From assembly GCA_039961735.1 (NCBI GenBank), contig JABRVX010000014.1:1-50183 (forward strand): a stretch of DNA of 50,183 nt, read 5' to 3'. This document shows positions 1 through 8,648 of this stretch, one piece after another. Each line of letters begins with the position of its first letter. The stretch's first letter is position 1. The notes beneath the pieces are model-generated. The model was not told the DNA's origin, did no database searches, and worked only from the letters and a program-made list of their open reading frames with translations. A program made the translations under genes and the position numbers. The stretch is from Fimbriimonadia bacterium. GTDB taxonomy: Bacteria > Armatimonadota > Fimbriimonadia > Fimbriimonadales > JABRVX01.

Positions 1-267
1 CGGCGGACGCGGGCCGGGGCATGGGTTTCGGAGCCCCGGCGCGGTCCTTGGGTTCGCGGTGTGCGGGCGGTGGTTGCATAGCGGCGGACGCGGGCCGGGG
101 CATGGGGTTCGGAGCCCCGGCGCGGTCCCTGGGTTCGCGGTGTGCGGGCGGTGGTTGCATAGCGGCGGACGCGGGCCGGGGCATGGGGTTCGGAGCCCCG
201 GCGCGGTCCCTGGGTTCGCGGGGTACGGGCGGTGGTTGCATAGCGGCGGACGCGGGCCGGGGCATGG
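1..267. repeat. 81-bp tandem repeat, about 3.3 copies
   Basis: Three full 81-bp units (1-81, 82-162, 163-243) are followed by a 24-nt partial unit (244-267). Copies differ at only a few positions, for example in the third unit where GGTGTGCGGG is GGGGTACGGG. The array probably continues to the left of the window. Because 81 is a multiple of three, open frames run through it, but nothing suggests they are translated. A diverged single unit occurs at about 22901-22983, so this is a dispersed family and not only a local expansion. There are no unique spacers, so it is not CRISPR. Confidence 0.95.
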
Positions 268-304
268 AGATACCACTCGCAATAGCGAGAGACGGGACTC
301 GGGC

Positions 305-340
305 GACAAAAACGATTGGGCGGCGCTGAACGCGCCGCCC
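305..340 (-). terminator. Rho-independent terminator after the prepilin gene
   Basis: Read on the minus strand, a perfect 9-bp GC stem (GGGCGGCGC at 318-326 with GCGCCGCCC at 332-340, 5-nt loop) is followed within 5 nt by a run of five T (308-312). It lies about 30 nt past the prepilin stop codon, which fits termination of that transcript. Confidence 0.75.
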
Positions 341-370
341 AGGTAGGCGAAACCGACGAGAAGAAGCGAC

Positions 371-1270
371 CTACTCCAGAGTGTCCCAGAGGAAGCGGTC
401 GTAGTCGATTACGTTGTCGTAGTTCGCATTCATGCCGTCCACGAGCGCCCCACTACGCAGATTCTTCACGTGGCCGTCGAGGAATGCAACCGTAAAGCCC
501 TCACCGAACGGGTGGAACGGGAACGCCTTGCCGAAGGCCGTAGCTGCAGTGGCACACGCCGCGTTGTTCAGGTCGCCCCTGGCGATCGAATAGCAGCCCC
601 AACCGAGCTGGCTGTTGAGGAACGGCGGGGTCATGCCGGCGGGCTTTCGGATCGTGGTGGGAGCGAACGGCGAGTCCACGATGAAGCAGCCGCCACCAGT
701 CGGAGAACCGTCACTGGTTCGACCGTAGATGCTGTCTATGAACAGAACCGTCATTGCTGGAGCTGCGACGCCCGACTGCGTGGCGATGTGGTCCTGTCGG
801 GCAGTGCCGGTACCGGTTACGTACGCGAGCCAGTTGTAGTTATAGCCAAGGTTGGTGTGGAAGCCCTCGCAGATGCGCTTAATGCGCTGAGCGGTATTCG
901 CCGGGACGTCGCTGATGTTTCGCGGGTTCTTAGCGTGATTATCCTCGGGGTCCGCGGGGCAGATCAGAATCTCATAGCTTTTCATGTACCCCTGCATGAG
1001 GCTCGGCCAAGCCAAGTCCTCATTGCCCGCAGGAATGGTCAATCCCCATTGGACGTTGTCCAGGCCACGGCGGTTTGTGGGGACGAGGTAGTCGTCGTTG
1101 TCGTTCGCGTACATGATCATGGACTTGATGCCCTGGTTGTGGTTCGACTGGCAGCCGGATTGGCGCGCCTTCTCCCGGGCTTGCGCGAAGACGGGGAAGA
1201 GGATGGCGGCCAGAATCGCGATGATCGCGATGACCACCAGCAACTCGATGAGGGTGAACCCTCGCTTCAC
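371..1270 (-). CDS. Type IV pilin-like prepilin (DUF1559 / H-x9-DG type)
   Basis: About 299 aa. The N terminus has a class III prepilin signal: a short basic leader (VKRG) then [16 protein letters not shown] with Glu at position +5 of the mature protein, and then [13 protein letters not shown]. Prepilin peptidase would cut after the Gly. The C terminus has the H-x9-DG motif ([14 protein letters not shown]) found in the DUF1559 family, which is expanded in Armatimonadota and Planctomycetes. I choose the GTG at 1268-1270 because AGAGGTGAG lies just upstream of it and the leader then has normal length; the longer ATG reading would put about 26 extra residues before the signal. It is probably a secreted pseudopilin of unknown role. 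It lies downstream of the OppD/OppF pair but has its own terminator and possibly its own promoter. Confidence 0.9.
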   Translation of the reverse strand: MKRGFTLIELLVVIAIIAILAAILFPVFAQAREKARQSGCQSNHNQGIKSMIMYANDNDDYLVPTNRRGLDNVQWGLTIPAGNEDLAWPSLMQGYMKSYEILICPADPEDNHAKNPRNISDVPANTAQRIKRICEGFHTNLGYNYNWLAYVTGTGTARQDHIATQSGVAAPAMTVLFIDSIYGRTSDGSPTGGGCFIVDSPFAPTTIRKPAGMTPPFLNSQLGWGCYSIARGDLNNAACATAATAFGKAFPFHPFGEGFTVAFLDGHVKNLRSGALVDGMNANYDNVIDYDRFLWDTLE

Positions 1271-1422
1271 GTTTCTCACCTCTGAATACTTCTGTGGATT
1301 GGTGTTGCCCCCGCTGAGCGGGAACGATCGTTGCGCTGTCTCTATCATAGGGACGGAAGAAAACCGCGAATCGTTCGAATGGCCGGACGCTTACGACTCG
1401 TCGCAGTCCAATCTAATCGCCT

Positions 1423-1454
1423 ACTATACCCACCCAAGAGCACGGTTTCGTCAA
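1423..1454 (-). promoter_or_regulatory. Weak candidate promoter for the prepilin gene
   Basis: On the minus strand, TTGACG (1449-1454) and TATAGT (1423-1428) resemble -35 and -10 boxes, but they are 20 nt apart, longer than the usual 16-18. It lies about 150 nt before the GTG start, in the 185-nt gap after the OppF-like gene. Confidence 0.3.
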
Positions 1455-1455
1455 A

Positions 1456-2430
1456 TCAAGCCCGACTCCAACCAGACTCGGCAGCAATCTCCGCGGCGAA
1501 GTGGCATCGGACGCGGACTGTACCGTACTCCTGTGGCTCCGGGTCCGACTCGGCGCAGAGATCTCTGGCATATCGGCATCGGGTGCGGAAGGCGCAGCCG
1601 CTCGGAAGCCGACTCGGGTCCGGCACCTCGCCCTCCAGCACCGGCGGCAAGCTCCCAAACTCGCCGACCTCCGGCATGGAGCGAACCAGCGCCTGGCTAT
1701 ACGGGTGCAGGGGCTGCCCGACCACCTGCTCCGCTGGACCCATCTCGACCAGTCTGCCCGCGTACATCACCGCCACTCGGTCGGCCAGGTATCGCACCGT
1801 CGCCAAGTCGTGGCTGACGAACAGGACCGCTAGGTGCAGGCGCTGCTGGAGGTCCCTGAGCAGGTTGAGCACCTGCGCGCGGATGGACACGTCCAGAGCC
1901 GACGTCGGCTCGTCTGCAATCAGCAGCTTCGGTCCCGCCGACAGCGCCCGTGCGATGGCTACGCGCTGCCGCTGCCCGCCCGACAGCTCGTGCGGACGGC
2001 GAGAAAGTAGCTCGATATCCAGTCCGACGAGATCGGCCAACTCGCGCGCTCGCGCACGCAGATCATCCCGGCCCGCTCCGCCCTGCACCGCGAGCGGCTC
2101 GGTAATCAGCGCCTGAACGCTCCATAGCGGGTCGAGCGAAGCGAACGGGTCCTGAAACACGACGCCGATGCAGCGCCTCCATGCCCGCCAATCCTTTTCT
2201 TTGCGCGGAAGCGGCAACCCATCGAATACGGCCTCGCCGCTCGAGGCAGGCACGAGGCCGACAAGGGCCATCGCTACGGTGGTCTTCCCGCAGCCCGACT
2301 CCCCCACCAAGGCCAACACTTCGCCCTGCGCGATCTCGAAGCTGACCCGGTCTGCGGCTCGGAAACTGCGTCCGTCCGCGCCGACGTACTCCACGGTCAG
2401 GTCACGGACCGAGAGAAGCGTCTCAGGCAC
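1456..2430 (-). CDS. Oligopeptide/dipeptide ABC transporter ATP-binding protein (OppF/DppF-like)
   Basis: 324 aa. This is an ATPase of a peptide- or nickel-type importer, acting at the cytoplasmic face of the membrane. Walker [10 protein letters not shown] is at residues 43-51, signature LSGGQ at 149-153, Walker B LLIADE at 169-174 and the switch His at 207. The C-terminal tail includes the oligopeptide-family segment with [14 protein letters not shown], a Cys-containing motif typical of OppD/OppF C-domains. Its start overlaps the end of the OppD-like gene by 8 nt, so the two are translationally coupled. No permease or solute-binding gene is adjacent, so the substrate cannot be inferred from context. 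Confidence 0.93.
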   Translation of the reverse strand: MPETLLSVRDLTVEYVGADGRSFRAADRVSFEIAQGEVLALVGESGCGKTTVAMALVGLVPASSGEAVFDGLPLPRKEKDWRAWRRCIGVVFQDPFASLDPLWSVQALITEPLAVQGGAGRDDLRARARELADLVGLDIELLSRRPHELSGGQRQRVAIARALSAGPKLLIADEPTSALDVSIRAQVLNLLRDLQQRLHLAVLFVSHDLATVRYLADRVAVMYAGRLVEMGPAEQVVGQPLHPYSQALVRSMPEVGEFGSLPPVLEGEVPDPSRLPSGCAFRTRCRYARDLCAESDPEPQEYGTVRVRCHFAAEIAAESGWSRA

Positions 2431-3385
2431 GAACGGGCTCCTCCACCGGCGACCAGCATGCCACGGTTCCCCCGCTGAGCGGCTCTAACGTGGGCGGCTC
2501 TGCGGCACACCGCTGCAGCCGTCTCGGGCACCTCGGCTCGAACGGGCAGCCGGCGAGTTGTTCGAACGGCCCCGGTGGCTGGCCCGGAATCGGTTCGGGC
2601 CTCACGTGCTGCCGCGGGAGAGAGTTCAGCAGGCCCACGGTGTACGGGTGCCTCGGTGCACCAATCACCCTCTGCGGGGTGCCTGCTTCGACGATGCGCC
2701 CAGCATACATCACGGCCACCGAGTCGCAAAGTGCGCCGACCACTCCGAGGTCGTGCGAGATGAACACGCAAGCAAGCCCCAGCTCTCCTTGCAGGTCACG
2801 CAGGAGCGCCAGAATCTGTGCTTGCAATGTCACGTCGAGAGCGGTCGTGGGCTCGTCAGCGATCAGCAGCTTCGGTCGGCAGGCCAGCGCCATGGCGATC
2901 AGCACGCGCTGCTGCTGCCCGCCGCTGAGCTGGTGGGGATAGCGCCGATATGTGTCACTGGGAGCCGGGAGCCGAACGTGCGCAAGTTCCTGTTCCGCGA
3001 GCCGTCTCGCTTCTCTTGCCGACACGCTTCGATGCAGCCGAATCGACTCGGCTACCTGGTCTCCCACGCGCATTAGGGGGTTGAGAGAGGGCGAAGGATC
3101 TTGGAACACCATGCCGATATCACTTCCGCGAAGCCTGCGGTACTCTCGCTCCCCGATGCCCACCAACTCGCGCCCTTTGAGGCGGATGCTGCCTTGCACG
3201 CACGCTCCCGCAGGCGGCAAGCCGATAATCGCGAGGCCGGTCATTGTCTTGCCGCAGCCCGACTCGCCCACCAGGCCTAACGTCTTTCCTTGCTCCAGGG
3301 TGAACGAAACGCCGCGAACCGCCTCCACCAAGCCCCGGGAAGTTGGTATAGTTACGCGGAGGCAGGTCACCTCGAGCAGAGACAT
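2423..3385 (-). CDS. Oligopeptide/dipeptide ABC transporter ATP-binding protein (OppD/DppD-like)
   Basis: 320 aa, partner of the downstream OppF-like ATPase. Walker A GESGCGKT is at residues 40-47; the signature LSGGQQQR, Walker B LLIADE and the H-loop SHDLGVV follow in order. The C terminus has the family Cys segment [14 protein letters not shown]. No Shine-Dalgarno sequence precedes the ATG; TATCCT, a possible -10 box, ends only about 9 nt before it, so a leaderless mRNA is possible. The gene is divergent from the response regulator at 3444. Confidence 0.93.
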   Translation of the reverse strand: MSLLEVTCLRVTIPTSRGLVEAVRGVSFTLEQGKTLGLVGESGCGKTMTGLAIIGLPPAGACVQGSIRLKGRELVGIGEREYRRLRGSDIGMVFQDPSPSLNPLMRVGDQVAESIRLHRSVSAREARRLAEQELAHVRLPAPSDTYRRYPHQLSGGQQQRVLIAMALACRPKLLIADEPTTALDVTLQAQILALLRDLQGELGLACVFISHDLGVVGALCDSVAVMYAGRIVEAGTPQRVIGAPRHPYTVGLLNSLPRQHVRPEPIPGQPPGPFEQLAGCPFEPRCPRRLQRCAAEPPTLEPLSGGTVACWSPVEEPVRA

Positions 3386-3443
3386 CGCGGGACAGGATAC
3401 CAGAGCCGCATCACGGCCTTAGTGAACGCGGAGGACGCACAGA

Positions 3444-4097
3444 ATGGACACAATCCGAGTGCTCGTCGCAGACGACGAGCCGAACTACCGGTCGGCGCTT
3501 CAGAAAGTTCTGAAGCTCGCGCCGGAAATCGAGTTGGTCGGCATGGCCGCAGATGGGCGGGAGGCATTCGATTTGGCTCAAGAGACCGAGCCGGATGTGC
3601 TCCTGACCGACATCAACATGCCGTACCTGAATGGTCTTCAGCTCACGAACCGACTCACACGCATCATGCCGGAGCTCCAGGTGGTCATCCTCACCGTGAG
3701 CGAGGACTCGGAAGACGTGTTCGAGGCCATCCGCTCCGGAGCCATTGGATACATTCTGAAGGACAGCACTCCGAAAGACGTGATCGAGGCCATTCGCGAG
3801 GCAATGCGGGGCGAATCGCGCATGACGCCGCGTATCGCGAAGCTGGTGATCGAAGATTTCCGAAGGCTGGTCGGGGCAGGGCGTCCCACCGAGGAAGAAC
3901 ACTTCTACGAGTTGAGCAAGCGTGAGCGCGAGATGTTACAGTTCCTCGCGGAAGGGAAGAAGAACAAAGAGATCGCTGACGCACTATCCCTCGCCGAGAA
4001 GACCGTGAAGAATCACGTGTCGAGCATCCTCCGTAAATTGCACGTAAATACGCGGACGGAGGCGGCGATGAAGGCAGTCCGCGAAGGCCTTGTCTAG
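3444..4097 (+). CDS. NarL/FixJ-type response regulator
   Basis: 217 aa. The N-terminal receiver domain (about 1-120) has the acidic pair D10/D11, phospho-acceptor D56 in LLTDINMP, T84 and K106 (YILKD). The C-terminal LuxR-type helix-turn-helix (about 150-217) reads LSKREREMLQFLAEGKKNKE, then AEKTVKNHVSSILRKL. All phosphorylation residues are present, so it should be a phosphorylation-controlled DNA-binding regulator. GGAGGA lies 8 nt before the ATG. No histidine kinase is adjacent, so the partner and target genes are unknown. It is followed by nuoB, but a palindrome and a 141-nt gap separate them. Confidence 0.93.
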   Translation: MDTIRVLVADDEPNYRSALQKVLKLAPEIELVGMAADGREAFDLAQETEPDVLLTDINMPYLNGLQLTNRLTRIMPELQVVILTVSEDSEDVFEAIRSGAIGYILKDSTPKDVIEAIREAMRGESRMTPRIAKLVIEDFRRLVGAGRPTEEEHFYELSKREREMLQFLAEGKKNKEIADALSLAEKTVKNHVSSILRKLHVNTRTEAAMKAVREGLV

Positions 4098-4188
4098 CGC
4101 TCTGCCCTGGGCTGATAGCGCCGGGCCTACGGGGTCCCGGTCATCGCGCCGACATCTCGACAGCCAGTGGCGTAGCATTGAGGGGTCA

Positions 4189-4214
4189 GACCTGTCGGAC
4201 TCATCCGACAGGTC
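4189..4214. repeat. Perfect palindrome (REP-like) upstream of nuoB
   Basis: GACCTGTCGGA (4189-4199), loop CTCA, TCCGACAGGTC (4204-4214): a perfect 11-bp stem with a 4-nt loop. There is no T run after it, so it is not a standard terminator. It ends 14 nt before the nuoB Shine-Dalgarno. The sequence (GGGGTCAGACC arm and TGTCGGA core) resembles short dispersed palindromes seen in many GC-rich genomes. It may be a REP element, an mRNA stabiliser or an operator. Confidence 0.7.
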
Positions 4215-4238
4215 CAACTCACCCACTACGGAGTGCCC

Positions 4239-4823
4239 ATGCCGAGAAGAGTAGAGGAAATCATCCTTCACGACTCAGCAACGCCACCCATCGGGGATGT
4301 CAATCACGGGGGCGGGGTGTTGATTGGCGTGTTGGACGACCTGATCCGAGAGGCTCGCATCAATAGCCTGTGGCCGCTTACCTTCGGCCTCGCCTGCTGT
4401 GCCATCGAGATGATGTCCACCGCAGCCGCGCGGTTCGACATCTCGCGCTTCGGCATGGAGGCTTTTCGCGCGACTCCCCGACAGGCCGACGTGATGATCG
4501 TCGCGGGGCGTGTGAGCAAGAAGATGGCGCCCATCCTTAGGCAGATTTACGATCAGATGCCCGAGCCGAAATGGGTCGTCTCCATGGGGGCCTGTGCCTC
4601 TTCGGGCGGGGTTTACAACAACTACGCCATAGTGCAAGGTGTGGACCAGGTGGTTCCCGTGGACGTGTACGTTCCCGGTTGCCCGCCCAGCCCGGACGCC
4701 CTTCTGTACGGCCTTCTCAAATTGCAAGCTAAGATCAGGGCCGAGCGCCTAGGTGGGTTGATAGAGCTAAAGCCTCGAGTGAAAGAATCCGTTCAGGCAG
4801 GCGAGGAGCTGTCGAAGTCATGA
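4239..4823 (+). CDS. nuoB: NADH-quinone oxidoreductase subunit B
   Basis: 194 aa. NuoB holds the terminal [4Fe-4S] cluster N2 of complex I, next to the quinone site in the peripheral arm. The four cluster ligands are visible with family spacing: tandem C53-C54 (FGLACCAIE), C119 (MGACASSGG) and C148 (VPGCPP). The ATG at 4239 is preferred over the GTG at 4233 because CGGAG ends 5 nt before it. The stop overlaps the nuoI start by 4 nt (ATGA). Only nuoB and nuoI are here; the other complex I genes must lie elsewhere. Confidence 0.95.
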   Translation: MPRRVEEIILHDSATPPIGDVNHGGGVLIGVLDDLIREARINSLWPLTFGLACCAIEMMSTAAARFDISRFGMEAFRATPRQADVMIVAGRVSKKMAPILRQIYDQMPEPKWVVSMGACASSGGVYNNYAIVQGVDQVVPVDVYVPGCPPSPDALLYGLLKLQAKIRAERLGGLIELKPRVKESVQAGEELSKS

Positions 4824-5326
4824 TACGCGACCTCGTACGGGACATCTTCCGGCCCTTGGCCACGGGCTTCGGCATCACCGGTAAGCGACTGAAACGTGAG
4901 AAGGTCACGGTGATGTATCCCGAGCAGCGACGGGAGACCTACCCCCGGACCCGCTGGCGGCATGTGCTGACGCGTTACGACAACGGGCTGGAGCGCTGCA
5001 TCGGCTGCTCCCTCTGCGCGGGTGCCTGCCCGGCGAAGTGCATCTACGTGGAGGCCGCCGAGAACACCCCGGAAGCCCGCTATAGCCCCGGAGAGCGTTA
5101 CGCCGTCCGGTACGAGATCAATATGCTCCGGTGCATTTTCTGCGGTTATTGCCAGGACGCCTGCCCCACAGGCGCCATTGTTCTGCGAGACGACTTCGAG
5201 CTCGCGGACTATGATCGCAAAGACTTCCTGTACACGAAAGAGATGCTTCTCGAACCGTTCGCGGTTCTGGACTTTGGGAGCGAAGAGCAGCCCCAGCCCG
5301 TGGCGCAAGCCGCCTCCAGCGGGTAA
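4820..5326 (+). CDS. nuoI: NADH-quinone oxidoreductase subunit I (2x[4Fe-4S] ferredoxin-type)
   Basis: 168 aa. NuoI carries clusters N6a and N6b, which pass electrons toward NuoB. There are two ferredoxin motifs: C60-x2-C63-x2-C66-x3-CP and C103-x2-C106-x2-C109-x3-CP, each matching C-x2-C-x2-C-x3-C-P. The start overlaps nuoB (ATGA), which implies coupled synthesis of two subunits that touch each other in the complex. The ends vary within the family; the C-terminal Pro/Gln/Ala tail is not conserved. Confidence 0.94.
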   Translation: MIRDLVRDIFRPLATGFGITGKRLKREKVTVMYPEQRRETYPRTRWRHVLTRYDNGLERCIGCSLCAGACPAKCIYVEAAENTPEARYSPGERYAVRYEINMLRCIFCGYCQDACPTGAIVLRDDFELADYDRKDFLYTKEMLLEPFAVLDFGSEEQPQPVAQAASSG

Positions 5327-5347
5327 ACTCGCCCCTCGAATCACACA

Positions 5348-5408
5348 CCGTCGGCCCGCGCCCGCACGGGTCCCGGATTTCCGGGCTTGCAGGAGACCGT
5401 ACCGACGG
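5348..5408 (+). promoter_or_regulatory. Candidate structured leader of rpsB
   Basis: CCGTCGG (5348-5354) can pair with CCGACGG (5402-5408), enclosing a second perfect hairpin CCCGGA-TT-TCCGGG (5372-5385). The structure ends about 28 nt before the rpsB ATG and about 11 nt before its AAGGAGGAA. S2 autoregulates through its mRNA leader in some bacteria, so this is a plausible S2-binding site, but I cannot match it to a known leader class. Confidence 0.4.
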
Positions 5409-5435
5409 GAGGGATAACCCGAAGGAGGAAACAGA

Positions 5436-6494
5436 ATGGCAGCTCTCTCAATGAAGGAGCTCCTCGAATCCGGCGTCCATTTCGGTCATGTGACCCGACG
5501 CTGGAACCCCAAGATGAAGCCGTACATTTACGGCGCTCGCAGTGGCATCTACATCATAGACCTTCACCAGACCATCAACCTGTTCGACGAGGCTCAAAAG
5601 TTCGTGCAGGATGTGGTCTCCCAGGGCGGGCACGTCCTTTTCGTCGGCACGAAGAAGCAAGCGCAGGCAGCGGTGCGCGAGGCGGCACAGCGCAGCAAGC
5701 AGTACTATGTTACTGAGCGATGGCTCGGCGGAATGCTCACCAACTGGAAGACGATGCTCACCCGCATCGCGCGGCTTCGAGAACTGGAGAAGATGGAAGC
5801 GGATGGCACCTTTAGCCGCTTCACCAAGAAAGAAGCCATGCAGCGCCGCGAGGAGTTGGCCCGGCTCAACCGCTATCTCGACGGCGTAAAGGACATGCCA
5901 GGGCTGCCCAAGCTTATGTTTGTCGTGGACCTGAAGAAGGAAGCCATCGCCGTCGCTGAGGCAAAGAAGCTGGGTATCCCCATTGTGGCCATCGTGGACA
6001 CCAACTGCGACCCGGACGACGCTACCTATATCATTCCCGGCAACGACGACGCGATTCGAGCCATCAAGTTGGTGGCGGGCAAGATCGCCGACGCAATCAT
6101 CGAGGTGCTGCCCATCTCCGAGGAAGAGCGGCTTCTGGAAGAAGAGGTCACGGCCGCTGAGGCGGAAGCGGTCGAGGGTGTCTCCGAAGAGGACCTACTC
6201 GGCAAGGAGATCCCTGTAGGTCTCGACGAGATCGAGATTGATCGGCTAGCCGCCGAAGTCGGCCTCTTGGACGAGGCTGATATCCTGTCCGACGAAGACC
6301 TGAGGGTAGGCGTAGTGGAACTGGAGCCCGAGCCAGAGGAAGAGGTTACGTCCGAAGAGTTGGAGCGCATCAAGCGGCTAACTGCCCAGGAGCTAGAGCG
6401 AGAGATGCTCAAGCAGACCGAGGGTGAGGAAGAGGACGTAGAGGAGTTCAAGAGCGGCGCCAAGCGCGAACGAAGAACGAGCAAGGAGGTCTAG
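5436..6494 (+). CDS. rpsB: 30S ribosomal protein S2 with long acidic C-terminal tail
   Basis: 352 aa, about 100 longer than usual for S2. Residues 1 to about 228 are a normal S2: [14 protein letters not shown], then [29 protein letters not shown] and IPGNDDA. From about residue 229 an extension rich in Glu, Asp and Leu follows ([14 protein letters not shown] and onward) and ends in a basic cap ([10 protein letters not shown]). A strong GGAGGAA precedes the ATG. It leads the classic rpsB-tsf-pyrH-frr order. The core assignment is certain; the function of the tail is unknown. Confidence 0.97.
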   Translation: MAALSMKELLESGVHFGHVTRRWNPKMKPYIYGARSGIYIIDLHQTINLFDEAQKFVQDVVSQGGHVLFVGTKKQAQAAVREAAQRSKQYYVTERWLGGMLTNWKTMLTRIARLRELEKMEADGTFSRFTKKEAMQRREELARLNRYLDGVKDMPGLPKLMFVVDLKKEAIAVAEAKKLGIPIVAIVDTNCDPDDATYIIPGNDDAIRAIKLVAGKIADAIIEVLPISEEERLLEEEVTAAEAEAVEGVSEEDLLGKEIPVGLDEIEIDRLAAEVGLLDEADILSDEDLRVGVVELEPEPEEEVTSEELERIKRLTAQELEREMLKQTEGEEEDVEEFKSGAKRERRTSKEV

Positions 6495-6496
6495 GA

Positions 6497-7348
6497 ATGG
6501 AGATTACCGCCACACAGGTGAAAGAACTGCGAGAGCAGACAGGCGCGCCGATGATGGACTGCAAGAGGGCGCTTGTCGAGAAGGGCGGCGACTTCGAGGC
6601 TGCCAAGCAGTATCTACGAGAGCGCGGCGCCGCTGTACAGGATAAGCGAGCCGAGCGCCACGCCGCCGCCGGCGTCGTAGCGGGTGCGTCCACCCCCGAC
6701 CACAGGAAGGCTGTGCTCGTCGAGCTCAACTGCGAGACGGACTTCGTTGCCCGCAACGAGGAGTTCATCGCTCTTGCCTCTGCCATTGCGCAGGCGGCAC
6801 TGGCGGATGGCAAGGCCGGTGCGGATACGGATGCTCTCAACGCACTCACCATCGGCGGTACGAGCGTCGCGTCGTCGGTGGACACCATTCGCGGGAAGAT
6901 CGGAGAGAAGATTGGGCTCGGCAAAGTCGTTGTCAGAGAGACCACCGGCGTTCTGGATACCTATATCCACCACGATCGCACGAAGGGCGTGATGGTCGAG
7001 GTCGAAGGCAACAACTCGGATGCGGTGGTCGAGGCCGCGCATAAGATCGCCACGCACATCGCTTGGGCCGCCCCGGAGTTCATCACCAAGGAAGAGGTGG
7101 ATCCAGAGCGAGTGCGGCAGGAGATCGAAATCGAGACTCACCGCGCTATCAACGAGGGCAAGCCGGAGTCCCAGGCCGAGAAGATTGCGGAGGGTCGTGT
7201 GAACAAGAACTTCTTCCAGAAAGCTTGTCTGCTGGAGCAGCACTACCTCGGCCAGCCCGAGACCATCAAGCAGATTCTCGAGGCAGCGAAGGGAGACGGT
7301 GAGGAGCCTAGGGTCACCTTCTTCACGCGCATCGCGGTAGGAGCGTGA
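6497..7348 (+). CDS. tsf: Elongation factor Ts
   Basis: 283 aa. EF-Ts is the nucleotide exchange factor for EF-Tu. The N-terminal UBA-like part has VKELREQTGAPMMDCKRAL, and the core has ELNCETDFVARN, the region that contacts EF-Tu. Length is normal. The start lies 2 nt after the rpsB stop, with AAGGAGG inside the end of rpsB, so the two are coupled. Confidence 0.97.
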   Translation: MEITATQVKELREQTGAPMMDCKRALVEKGGDFEAAKQYLRERGAAVQDKRAERHAAAGVVAGASTPDHRKAVLVELNCETDFVARNEEFIALASAIAQAALADGKAGADTDALNALTIGGTSVASSVDTIRGKIGEKIGLGKVVVRETTGVLDTYIHHDRTKGVMVEVEGNNSDAVVEAAHKIATHIAWAAPEFITKEEVDPERVRQEIEIETHRAINEGKPESQAEKIAEGRVNKNFFQKACLLEQHYLGQPETIKQILEAAKGDGEEPRVTFFTRIAVGA

Positions 7349-7354
7349 TCCCTG

Positions 7355-8098
7355 GTGACGCCCGGAGCCCCCTCGCACCCACGGTATAACCGCGTTCTTC
7401 TGAAGCTCAGCGGCGAGGTCTTGTCGGGCGGCAGGGGGTTCGGCATCGAGACCGCCGCGGTGGATGGGATCGCCCGACAGGTCGCGGACGGCTATGCGCT
7501 CGGCGTACAGCTCGCGCTGGTCGTTGGGGGTGGGAACATCATCCGAGGCAGCCAAGCATCCAGAGATGGTGCGGAGCGCGCAGTTGCTGACTACATGGGC
7601 ATGCTCGCCACGCTGATCAACGCCCTGGCTTTACAGCAGGCGCTCGAGCGCATTGGGTTGGATACACGGCTCCAAAGCGCGATCACGGTGCAGTCGGTGG
7701 CGGAGATGTTCATCCGAAGACGCGCAATCCGGCACCTGGAGAAGGGGCGAATCGTGATCCTAGCAGCAGGCACGGGTAATCCCTACTTCAGCACGGACAC
7801 CGCTTCGGTGCTCCGGGCACTCGAACTCGGGGCCGATGCGCTGCTCAAGGCCACCAAAGTGGATGGCGTATACGACAAGGATCCGATGGCGCATCCGGAG
7901 GCGAAGAAGTACGATAGCTTGACGTATGATCAAGCAATCGAACAGCAACTCGCCGTAATGGATCAGACCGCGTTCACGATGTGTCGGGAGCACTCGCTGC
8001 CGATCGTCGTGTTCGCACTCAACGAGCCGAGCGCGATCCGCAGGGCTCTTCTGGGAGAGCCCATCGGCACTACTGTAGGAGGGCAATCGAATGGTTGA
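7355..8098 (+). CDS. pyrH: UMP kinase
   Basis: 247 aa. It phosphorylates UMP to UDP with ATP in pyrimidine nucleotide synthesis (amino-acid kinase fold). Landmarks are RVLLKLSGEVLSG near the N terminus, VVGGGNIIRG, ILAAGTGNPYFSTD and LKATKVDGVYDKDP. The GTG start at 7355 follows TAGGAG with about 10 nt spacing. The stop lies 8 nt inside frr. Confidence 0.96.
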   Translation: MTPGAPSHPRYNRVLLKLSGEVLSGGRGFGIETAAVDGIARQVADGYALGVQLALVVGGGNIIRGSQASRDGAERAVADYMGMLATLINALALQQALERIGLDTRLQSAITVQSVAEMFIRRRAIRHLEKGRIVILAAGTGNPYFSTDTASVLRALELGADALLKATKVDGVYDKDPMAHPEAKKYDSLTYDQAIEQQLAVMDQTAFTMCREHSLPIVVFALNEPSAIRRALLGEPIGTTVGGQSNG

Positions 8099-8648
8099 CG
8101 ATATCATCGAAAAGGCCGAGGAAAAAATGAAGCACTCGGTCGAAGCTGCGGCCCACGACTTTCAGCGTTTGCGCACGGGTCGCGCCAACCCCGCGATGTT
8201 GGATCGCATCACCGTGGACTATTACGGGACGCCGACACCCCTGAATCAGATGGCCAACATCAGCGTTCCGGAGCCTAGACAACTGCTCGTTCAGCCCTAC
8301 GACAAGCAGATGACGCCGCAGATTGAGCGGGCGATCATGAAGAGCGATCTCGGTATCAACCCAATCACCGACGCCGCAGGCATCCGCCTCAACATCCCCA
8401 TGATGACCGAAGAACGACGCAAGGAGATGGTCAAGCAGCTTCATGCACGGGCCGAGGAGGGTTGCGTCGCAATCCGCAACATTCGCCGCGATGCGCATAA
8501 CCACCTGAAACAGGCGGAGAAAGCGCACGAGATCACCGAAGACGACATGAAAGACGACGAGGCGACTCTACAGAAGCTGACCGATAAGTACATCGCCGAA
8601 ATCCACGCCATCGCCAAGAAGAAGGAACAGGAGTTGATGGAGGTCTAA
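8091..8648 (+). CDS. frr: Ribosome recycling factor
   Basis: 185 aa, normal length. With EF-G it splits post-termination ribosomes. Typical sequence includes LRTGRANPAMLDRITVDYYG, TPLNQMANISVPE and RRDAHNHLK. AGGAGGG sits in the end of pyrH, which it overlaps by 8 nt, and its TAA shares one base with the uppS ATG (TAATG). Confidence 0.97.
   Translation: MVDDIIEKAEEKMKHSVEAAAHDFQRLRTGRANPAMLDRITVDYYGTPTPLNQMANISVPEPRQLLVQPYDKQMTPQIERAIMKSDLGINPITDAAGIRLNIPMMTEERRKEMVKQLHARAEEGCVAIRNIRRDAHNHLKQAEKAHEITEDDMKDDEATLQKLTDKYIAEIHAIAKKKEQELMEV

Noticed and set aside
1-267. CRISPR array
   Set aside because: The units are contiguous with no unique spacers, and no cas gene is nearby.
21-346. Two overlapping ORFs through the 81-bp repeat
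   Set aside because: The unit length is a multiple of three, so any open frame repeats. There is no ribosome site, and the dispersed copy at 22901 is not in a coding context.
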